From contig CAJUDL010000038.1 of the NCBI GenBank assembly GCA_910585285.1, forward strand, positions 1 through 35,633: a stretch of DNA of 35,633 bases, in the 5' to 3' direction. Under the pieces are notes generated by a model. The model was not told where the DNA came from, searched no databases, and was given only the letters and a program-made list of their open reading frames with translations. This document shows positions 29,694 to 35,633 of this stretch, piece by piece. The DNA comes from an uncultured Muribaculaceae bacterium (GTDB taxonomy: Bacteria > Bacteroidota > Bacteroidia > Bacteroidales > Muribaculaceae). How positions within the stretch are numbered: position 1 is the first letter of the stretch; every line of letters starts with the position of its first letter. A program made the position numbers and the translations under genes.

Positions 29694-32417
29694 ATGAAAC
29701 TGCATCCTATCATTATTGCGTCGCTATTGATGATGCCTATCTGGGCATGGAGCGAAGTTCTTGACCTTTCGGGCGAATGGAATGTAAAATTGGCAGGGGA
29801 TACAGCATCTTACACAATGACTCTTCCCGGCACAACTGATGATGCGCAAATAGGGAAGGCTCTGGATTTAAAACCGGAACTTGCAAAACCTCAATTGCTG
29901 AGATTGTCGCGGAAACACAGCTATGTGGGACCGGCTGTATATTCAAAAGACTTTTACATTACAAAAAGCATGGCGCATAAGGCATTGGTGTTGACATTAG
30001 GGCGTGTTATATGGACAAGTCGCGTGGTGATTGACGGAGTGCCATTGAAGGGAGAGGGCGAAAGTCTTACCACACCCCACAGATTCATTATTCCGGATGG
30101 TCTTGCAGAAGGGAAACATAAAATAGACATTACAATTGACAATAGACGTAAGTATGACACATCCGTGAATCTTCTTGCTCATTCCTATACCGATGATACG
30201 CAGATTCGCTGGAATGGTGTTCTTGGGGAATTAAATTTGTCGGTGATTCCCGAGAAACAGATTTCGGAAATAAAGGTTTATCCCGATGTGAAGAATAAGT
30301 CGCTGGGGGTAGCTGTTAAGATAAATAACAACACTGGTCGCAAATATAAAGACAAGATTTCAATCAAAGGAGATAACGGATTGAATTTTAAAGAAAATAT
30401 AAAGCTTAATCCCGGTGAAAACCGCATCGAGACAATTATTCCCCTTTCTGAAGATACGAAACTTTGGAGTGATATTACGCCTGTTTTGTATTCCTTTACA
30501 TATAGTTTAAAAAGCGGGGATAAAAAGAGTGTGAAATATGGTTTGCGTGAGATTAGTGCAGAAGGAAAGACATTAAAGTTGAATGGCAAGCCGTTGTTTC
30601 TGAGAGGTACGCTTGAGTGCTGCATATTCCCTCTTACCGGTTATCCTCCAATGAATAAGGATGGTTGGGAGAAAGTGATGAAGCCGGCAAAGGAATGGGG
30701 ACTGAATCATTTGCGTTTTCATAGCTGGTGTCCGCCAGAGGCTGCTTTTGAGGTGGCGGATAGTCTTGGGATGCTTTTGCAGGTCGAGTTGCCGGCATGG
30801 GCTACAAATCTTGGTGATTTTACTTCGGCAGAGAGATTTCTTGAGAACGAGTATTACCGAATATCCTCTGAATACGGCAATCATCCGTCGTTCGCATTTA
30901 TGACGTGCGGCAACGAAATGCAATGGGATTTCGATTGGATGAACAATATGGTTGCTGAAATGCGCAAACATGATCCTCGTCCTCTTTATTCTGCCTCTAC
31001 ATTTACTTTCGAGAAAGGGCATGGAATAAAGCCGGAGCCGAATGATCAGTATTACGTAACGCAATGGACCGCCGATGGCTGGGTGCGGGGACAGGGTGTT
31101 TTCGACACACAGGAGCCTCGGTTTGATCAGAATTTTTCCGGTTCAATGGGATGTGTGGATGTGCCGTTGGTTTCTCATGAGATCGGTCAGTATTCGGTGT
31201 ATCCCAATCTTGACGAGATAGAGAAATATACCGGAGTTCTACGTCCCTTAAATTTTGAGGCTATCAGAGAGGATTTGCGTAAGAAGGGAAGACTGGATAA
31301 GGCGCAAGACTATCTAAAAGCTTCCGGTAAACTTGCTTCAATTCTTTATAAGGAAGAGATTGAACGGGCGTTAAAGACTCCGGGCTTTTCAGGCTATCAG
31401 TTATTAGGACTGCAGGATTTTCCGGGACAAGGAACCGCTCTTGTTGGACTGGTAGATGCTTTCTGGGAAAATAAAGGTATAGTTACTCCTGACTGGTTCA
31501 GGCAATTTTGCGCTCCGGTGGTGCCATTGGCAAGTTTCGAAAAGGCGGTATACTCTACTGACGAACAATTTGCGGCGCAGCTTGATGTAACCAATTATTT
31601 GAAGGAATTTGATTATCCGGTAAAATTTGAATGGACGTTGTCAGATACAGAGGGTAACACATATGCGGATGGCGTGTGTCAGATTGAAAAAATGCCAATG
31701 GGCTCGAATAATATCGGTGAAATTAATGTTAGCCTTGACAAGATAGCATCTCCCGCAAAATTAGCATTATCTGTTAAATGTACGGATCCGGATATTAATA
31801 GTGGCAATTCATGGAATATATGGGTATATCCACCTGCGAATAAAGAAATAACAGCGGGAGATGTATTTGTCACGTCATCATTTGATGAAGCAAACAAGAT
31901 GCTTGAGAAAGGACGGAATGTATTGCTGGCTCCTTCAAAAGAGAGTGTGAATGGCATAGAGAGTAAGTTTGTGCCTGTATTCTGGAGTCCGGTGCATTTC
32001 CCCGATCAGGCTGGAGGCATGGGAATCATGTGTGATCAGGAGCATCCTTCGTTGCAAGAGTTTCCCAATGACGGTCACTCCGATTGGCAATGGTGGAACA
32101 TCGTGAAAAATGCCGTAGTAATGAATCTCGATGAAACACCCGGATTGGAGCCGATATTGGAAGTAGTGGATAATTTTGTCAGCAACAGACAGCTCGGACT
32201 TATTGCTGAAACGAAGGTAGGAAAGGGAAGACTTCTCCTATGTTCAATAGATCTGTTGAATCTCAAGGATAAGAAGCCGGAAGCAGCGCAATTGTTGCGA
32301 AGCTTGCTCAACTATATGAACAGCGGCAAATTCAATCCCTCCAAGGAATCCACGATGGAGTCAATTATGAAATTCAATAACTTCGCAGTCGCGCATATTG
32401 GATCCGTCAATGGTTAG
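29694..32417 (+). CDS. Glycoside hydrolase family 2 enzyme
   Basis: A 907-residue secreted enzyme with a signal peptide (about 1-19). In order: a sugar-binding jelly roll (LDLSGEWNVKL ... YSKDFYI), an immunoglobulin-like domain, a TIM barrel starting near residue 285, an additional beta domain and a C-terminal amidotransferase-like region (LGLIAETKVGKGRLLLCSIDL). The acid/base is Glu408 (TCGNEMQW) and the likely nucleophile Glu496 (SHEIGQYS). GH2 includes beta-galactosidases, mannosidases and glucuronidases; specificity is not evident. I chose the ATG at 29694 since the signal peptide starts there; the frame opens at 29640. The last 57 bases overlap an opposing gene. Confidence 0.9.
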   Translation: MKLHPIIIASLLMMPIWAWSEVLDLSGEWNVKLAGDTASYTMTLPGTTDDAQIGKALDLKPELAKPQLLRLSRKHSYVGPAVYSKDFYITKSMAHKALVLTLGRVIWTSRVVIDGVPLKGEGESLTTPHRFIIPDGLAEGKHKIDITIDNRRKYDTSVNLLAHSYTDDTQIRWNGVLGELNLSVIPEKQISEIKVYPDVKNKSLGVAVKINNNTGRKYKDKISIKGDNGLNFKENIKLNPGENRIETIIPLSEDTKLWSDITPVLYSFTYSLKSGDKKSVKYGLREISAEGKTLKLNGKPLFLRGTLECCIFPLTGYPPMNKDGWEKVMKPAKEWGLNHLRFHSWCPPEAAFEVADSLGMLLQVELPAWATNLGDFTSAERFLENEYYRISSEYGNHPSFAFMTCGNEMQWDFDWMNNMVAEMRKHDPRPLYSASTFTFEKGHGIKPEPNDQYYVTQWTADGWVRGQGVFDTQEPRFDQNFSGSMGCVDVPLVSHEIGQYSVYPNLDEIEKYTGVLRPLNFEAIREDLRKKGRLDKAQDYLKASGKLASILYKEEIERALKTPGFSGYQLLGLQDFPGQGTALVGLVDAFWENKGIVTPDWFRQFCAPVVPLASFEKAVYSTDEQFAAQLDVTNYLKEFDYPVKFEWTLSDTEGNTYADGVCQIEKMPMGSNNIGEINVSLDKIASPAKLALSVKCTDPDINSGNSWNIWVYPPANKEITAGDVFVTSSFDEANKMLEKGRNVLLAPSKESVNGIESKFVPVFWSPVHFPDQAGGMGIMCDQEHPSLQEFPNDGHSDWQWWNIVKNAVVMNLDETPGLEPILEVVDNFVSNRQLGLIAETKVGKGRLLLCSIDLLNLKDKKPEAAQLLRSLLNYMNSGKFNPSKESTMESIMKFNNFAVAHIGSVNG

Positions 32418-32852
32418 TCGCACAATGGTGCGCACCTTTTGCCATCCTTGGTCTCCCGCAGCTCCCGGATTGATATGCAGCAGATTTAATTCTTTGTCGA
32501 ACATTATTTTCAATAAATGGGAGTGGCCGTCGACCATAAGGTTGATGGCTTCTTCTTTAAGGAGTTTTTTCATGCCTGGTGACCACTTCCCCGGATAACC
32601 GCCAATATGTGTGAGCAACACTTTGACTCCTTCTACTGTGAATATTTCGATCTCGGGACACTTCCGTTTCACCATGCCGTGATCTATGTTTCCCGAGACT
32701 GCCCTTACTGGAGCGATCTCAGCAAGACGTTCTATTATGGCATAGTCACCGATATCTCCGGCATGCCATATTTCATCACAATCTTTGAAATGTGTGGCAT
32801 AACGGTCGTCCCACATACCATGTGTATCGCTTAGAATACCGATTCTTTTCAT
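32361..32852 (-). CDS. YfcE/MJ0936-family metallophosphoesterase
   Basis: A 163-residue cytoplasmic enzyme with the dinuclear metal motifs in order: GILSDTHG, HAGDIGD, SGNID, LLTHIGGYPG and DGHSHLLK, then HINPGAAG. It likely cleaves phosphodiesters; the natural substrate is unknown. It is convergent with the GH2 gene, overlapping its coding end by 57 bases. It stands alone on the strand. Confidence 0.93.
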   Translation of the reverse strand: MKRIGILSDTHGMWDDRYATHFKDCDEIWHAGDIGDYAIIERLAEIAPVRAVSGNIDHGMVKRKCPEIEIFTVEGVKVLLTHIGGYPGKWSPGMKKLLKEEAINLMVDGHSHLLKIMFDKELNLLHINPGAAGDQGWQKVRTIVRLTIDGSNMRDCEVIEFHN

Positions 32853-32920
32853 GTCTATAATAGATTTGCAGTAAATTTCCCGTAAAATTAATGAAAAATC
32901 CGGTTTCCGAACGGCGTTCC

Positions 32921-32960
32921 GAAAGGTAAAAGGTTATTCGGAAAGGTAAAAGGTTATAGG
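32921..32960. repeat. 20-bp tandem repeat, two copies and a decayed third
   Basis: Two adjacent 20-base units starting GAAAGGTAAAAGGTTAT differ only in the last three positions; 32961-32976 resembles a decayed third. The strand is purine-rich. It lies in the 345-base gap 32853-33197, which holds otherwise only the blaI promoter and operators. Confidence 0.75.
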
Positions 32961-33049
32961 GAACAGGTTAAAGGGAGAAATTGGCGCGCCTCTAATGTGA
33001 GTATCAAGACGTAGTAGAGATTTTGTGTTTAACAAATTTTAACAATAAA

Positions 33050-33065
33050 AACTAATTAATTAGTT
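33050..33065. promoter_or_regulatory. Palindromic operator 1 of the blaI-type gene
   Basis: AACTAATTAATTAGTT is a perfect palindrome overlapping the -33 element (GTTG, 33063-33066). The form resembles BlaI/MecI operators (dyads of the TACTA..TAGTA type). Confidence 0.68.
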
Positions 33066-33094
33066 GTAAGAACGAATAAATTAGTTTACCTTTG
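33063..33094 (+). promoter_or_regulatory. Promoter of the blaI-M56 operon
   Basis: A -33-like GTTG (33063-33066), a 20-base spacer and a perfect -7 TACCTTTG (33087-33094) fit the Bacteroidota consensus. The transcription start would lie near 33100, inside the second palindrome. A half-site (AAATTAGTTT) lies in the spacer at 33078-33087. Confidence 0.7.
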
Positions 33095-33096
33095 CA

Positions 33097-33116
33097 GAAA
33101 CTAATTAATTAGTTTC
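33097..33116. promoter_or_regulatory. Palindromic operator 2 of the blaI-type gene
   Basis: GAAACTAATTAATTAGTTTC is a perfect 20-base palindrome covering the expected transcription start and sharing its 16-base core with operator 1, 47 bases centre to centre. Confidence 0.72.
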
Positions 33117-33197
33117 TATTAAATCTGAAAGTATCAAAGGAATAAGGTGGTTGTTCATCTGAATTAAACGATTGCTTGGAAGAAATAGAGAAGAGAT

Positions 33198-33578
33198 ATG
33201 AAAGCCGGAAGGAAAAAACAGATTCTCACAGAGAAAGAGAGTATAATCATGAACATGCTCTGGGACAATGGACCTATGTTTGTCAGAGAAATGCTTGAAC
33301 ATTATCCTGAACCACGTCCTCATTTCAACACTGTCTCTACACTTGTACGTATTTTGGAAGGGAAGGGGTATGTGAGTCACGAAGTGGTCGGTAATTCCCA
33401 TCGTTTTTTTGCAACTGCTGATAAAACAGCCTTTCAAGAACGAGGCATAGCTGATGTAATCAAAAATTATTTCAACAATTCCTATAAGATGGCAGTCTCT
33501 GCCCTTGTGGAAGATGAAAAACTTTCAGTTGACGATCTCAAAGAGATTATCCAATATATAGAAAATAAGAATCGTTAA
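33198..33578 (+). CDS. BlaI/MecI/CopY-family repressor
   Basis: A 126-residue winged-helix dimer repressor. The N-terminal domain (about 1-75) shows LTEKESIIMNMLWDNGPMFVREML, then HFNTVSTLVRILEGKGYVSHE, the recognition helix and wing of the family; the C-terminal helices dimerise and are normally cut when the paired peptidase is activated. Directly followed by an M56 peptidase gene. The two palindromes on the promoter point to autoregulation. In Bacteroidota such pairs often have no beta-lactamase; none is in this window. Confidence 0.93.
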   Translation: MKAGRKKQILTEKESIIMNMLWDNGPMFVREMLEHYPEPRPHFNTVSTLVRILEGKGYVSHEVVGNSHRFFATADKTAFQERGIADVIKNYFNNSYKMAVSALVEDEKLSVDDLKEIIQYIENKNR

Positions 33579-33645
33579 TATTCCTGCTTTCAGCATCCTG
33601 AGAGACGTGATTAAATAACTTCAGATTCTAAAAAACTACAATCAT

Positions 33646-35157
33646 ATGGGAGATATTCTATCTTTTACTTTGACTTCAGGAATAATCCTGTTATGTCTTT
33701 ATCTTCCCTACAAGCTTCTATTGGCACGGGAGAATCAGCATCGGTTAAACAGATTGATTCTATTGGGAATGTATCTGTTGGCTATAATTGTGCCATTATT
33801 AAAACCTGTTTCATTCTTTGTGAGAAATACCGACAGCACTCCTTCTGTCGCTGGTGCTGTTGCCAACATCGAGATTGGACCGCTCACCGGTGGCATAATC
33901 GAATCCGAAACTCCAGGATGGACAAGGATTGTGTTGTGGATATATGTTATCGGAATGGTAATCACGTTATGCCGTTTTGTATGGGCTTATATAAAACTTT
34001 CGAACATAATCAGAAAGGGACGTAAAGAAAAAATGGATGGTTATACACTTGTAATCACCGGTGATGAATCGCGTTCTCCGTTTAGTTGGAGAAAATACGT
34101 GGTTGTTGGCGATAAGAAGGACACAGAAGAGTGTAGGGCAGTCATTGTTCATGAATTACGTCATCTTTCCGCTCGTCACAGCATGGATCTAATCATTGCT
34201 CAGATATATGCGATTGCAGTGTGGTACAATCCGGTGTCGTGGCTAATGATAGATGAGCTTAAGACAGTCCATGAATATGAAGCTGACGAAGCAGTGATTG
34301 ATTCAGGGGTAAATTTAAAGGAATATCAAATGCTATTAATAAAAAAAGCTGTTGGCGCGAGATTGCCGTCACTTGCCAACAGCTTGAATCACAGTAAACT
34401 TCAAAAAAGAATAACTATGATGTACCAGTCAAAATCGAAAATGGCGGGTAAATTCAGCAGCTTTGCGCTCGTTCCCGCCCTTGCCATCGGCATGGCAGTA
34501 GTGTCAATCCCCGCAGTAGCATCTCTCATCTCGGATGCGTCTGAAGCCTCTTTGGTTGATCCAATAGGCAAAATTACAAAAAATTCCGCGGATTCGGAAA
34601 TGTCGGCTACCGGCACTCTCCGGAATGTTTCTCCGATTGTGAAAGGATCTGATACGAAGACGATGTCGCTTTCGGAAACCGTCTCGGAGCCCGTAAAAGC
34701 TGAAGATTCCCCTTCGTCAGTGGAGACGATTTCATTAGAAGCAAAGTCTGCAGCTGTTGCGTCTGTGGCAGAAGAGAATAAAAAAGAGAAAGAGGATAAG
34801 GATGAGGTCTATGTGGCAGTGGAGAAGCAGGCAGAATTTCCGGGTGGAATAGCGGCTATGATGGAATGGCTCGGGAATAATATTCGATATCCTGAAGATG
34901 CATACAAGGCAGATATGCAAGGTCGTGTGATTGTTAAGTTCGTTGTAAATAAAGACGGGAGCATTTCTGATGCCTCTATATTGAAAAGTGTATCGCCATC
35001 TCTCGATCAGGAAGCAGTGCGTGTTGTGATGGCAATGCCGAAATGGGCACCCGCGGAAAATAATGGTAAGAAGGTTGCTTCTTATTTTCATCTTCCTGTC
35101 GTATTCAAGCTTACCAATCCTGAACCGGCTGATACTGTAAAGACCCAGAAGAAATAG
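33646..35157 (+). CDS. BlaR1-like M56 metallopeptidase fused to a TonB C-terminal domain
   Basis: A 503-residue membrane protein. The N-terminal part has membrane helices (about 5-25, 33-50, 85-110) and the M56 zinc motif H169-E-L-R-H173 (VIVHELRHLSARHSMD) with a downstream glutamate in VHEYEADEAV. A further membrane helix lies near 270-290. A low-complexity linker rich in S, E and K (about 300-385) leads to a TonB C-terminal domain (about 390-495; FPGGIAAMMEWLGNNIRYPEDAY, GRVIVKFVVNKDGSI). The BlaR1 penicillin sensor is replaced by TonB. It probably cleaves or inactivates the upstream BlaI repressor upon an envelope signal. Confidence 0.92.
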   Translation: MGDILSFTLTSGIILLCLYLPYKLLLARENQHRLNRLILLGMYLLAIIVPLLKPVSFFVRNTDSTPSVAGAVANIEIGPLTGGIIESETPGWTRIVLWIYVIGMVITLCRFVWAYIKLSNIIRKGRKEKMDGYTLVITGDESRSPFSWRKYVVVGDKKDTEECRAVIVHELRHLSARHSMDLIIAQIYAIAVWYNPVSWLMIDELKTVHEYEADEAVIDSGVNLKEYQMLLIKKAVGARLPSLANSLNHSKLQKRITMMYQSKSKMAGKFSSFALVPALAIGMAVVSIPAVASLISDASEASLVDPIGKITKNSADSEMSATGTLRNVSPIVKGSDTKTMSLSETVSEPVKAEDSPSSVETISLEAKSAAVASVAEENKKEKEDKDEVYVAVEKQAEFPGGIAAMMEWLGNNIRYPEDAYKADMQGRVIVKFVVNKDGSISDASILKSVSPSLDQEAVRVVMAMPKWAPAENNGKKVASYFHLPVVFKLTNPEPADTVKTQKK

Positions 35158-35191
35158 CCGATTTTATTATTTAGTTTTAATTTAGAGAATT

Positions 35192-35227
35192 AGAGGTGTC
35201 TAAGAGTTATTGCTCTTAGGCACCTCT
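35192..35227. terminator. Bidirectional terminator
   Basis: A 15-bp stem with one G-U or mismatch position (AGAGGTGTCTAAGAG against CTCTTAGGCACCTCT, 6-base loop) lies between the convergent ends of the M56 gene and the KilA-N gene. It probably ends the blaI-M56 transcript and may serve both strands. Confidence 0.75.
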
Positions 35228-35238
35228 GTTATTGAAAA

Positions 35239-35633
35239 TCAATTCAACAATTTTCTATCATTGTCGTCACATTCAAGTACGCTCATCTGATGAATGGCTA
35301 TCTGATTCAGTTTCACAAGCCGCTCACTCTGTGTCATGCCCTGTTCGATGAAAACCGCATTGAGGTTTTCCATATTAGACAGGCAGATAAGTTCGTTGAT
35401 AGTGGCATAGTCGCGTATGTTTCCTTTGAGGTCGGGATTGGCATCGCGCCATTGTTTTGCCGTTACACCGAACATCGCCACATTCAGCACATCGGCTTCA
35501 TTGGCGTAGATGATGCTTGCCTGTGCCGGAGTAACCTCCGCAGGGACAAGGTTCTGCTTTATGGCATCGGTATGTATACGGTAGTTGATTTTCGACAGCT
35601 CACGTTTCGCCGACCAACCCAACAACCGCTGTT
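35239..35633 (-). CDS. KilA-N domain protein, C-terminal part (partial)
   Basis: The frame is open to the right window edge, so the start and the KilA-N DNA-binding domain lie outside. The visible ~130 residues (LGWSAKRELSKINYRIHTDAIK, TPAQASIIYANEADVLNVAMFG, WRDANPDLKGNIRDYATINELICLSNMENLNAVFI) are the well-conserved C-terminal region of KilA-N proteins of Bacteroidota, which occur in phage- and mobile-DNA-related settings and as chromosomal genes. Its role is unknown; it may mark a mobile region beyond the window. Confidence 0.85.
   Translation of the reverse strand, partial: QRLLGWSAKRELSKINYRIHTDAIKQNLVPAEVTPAQASIIYANEADVLNVAMFGVTAKQWRDANPDLKGNIRDYATINELICLSNMENLNAVFIEQGMTQSERLVKLNQIAIHQMSVLECDDNDRKLLN

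Noticed and set aside
1..35633. tRNA, rRNA, CRISPR array or complete insertion sequence
   Set aside because: I saw no cloverleaf, rRNA segment, regularly spaced repeat array or complete transposase gene in the window.

Overview
The window looks like chromosomal DNA of a Bacteroidales bacterium. The evidence is a SusC/SusD pair, a FecI/FecR-type regulator pair, a BlaI plus M56-TonB pair, a KilA-N protein and many promoters of the Bacteroides type (-33 TTTG, -7 TAnnTTTG). Muribaculaceae is my best guess at family level, but that is an impression and not something the sequence proves.

Layout. (1) 1-2604: the tail of an unrecognised gene, a 33-bp direct repeat fused to what looks like a truncated HEAT-like protein, an AraC regulator, a small ferredoxin overlapping a DUF4405-type membrane cytochrome, and a Vsr mismatch endonuclease with no methylase nearby. 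(2) 2607-4554, minus strand: a small coiled-coil membrane protein and a YccF protein, then a perR-rubrerythrin peroxide-defence operon with a recognisable PerR-like box on its promoter. (3) 4626-10118, minus strand: a complete RND efflux operon (adaptor, pump, TolC-like outer membrane channel) with a divergent AraC regulator. (4) 11255-14154: a PepSY-like periplasmic protein, biotin synthase, a divergent lrgAB-type pair and a small membrane protein.

(5) 14284-26845: a polysaccharide utilisation locus (PUL) controlled by an ECF sigma/anti-sigma pair. The SusC carries an N-terminal STN signalling domain, so glycan sensing probably runs SusC -> FecR -> sigma. Genes after SusD encode a leucine-rich-repeat secreted protein, a metallo-beta-lactamase-fold lipoprotein, a GH3 glycosidase and an SGNH esterase, tightly packed as one operon. 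The 250-bp gap before susC is rich in inverted repeats. (6) 26974-32417: a second glycan module with a GH29 alpha-L-fucosidase, an AraC regulator and a GH2 glycosidase. Together (5) and (6) point to a fucosylated glycan, and the sigma/anti-sigma control would fit a host glycan (inference).

(7) 32361-35633: a YfcE-like phosphoesterase overlapping the end of the GH2 gene, a repeat-containing 345-bp gap, a BlaI repressor and an M56 peptidase-TonB fusion behind two perfect palindromic operators, and the C-terminal part of a KilA-N protein cut by the window edge.

The points most worth a second look are the structured, possibly antisense-RNA-bearing susC leader, the MBL-fold lipoprotein inside the PUL, an intrinsic terminator that serves the PepSY gene but lies inside the coding end of the opposing AraC gene, and the paired BlaI operators feeding a peptidase-TonB fusion.
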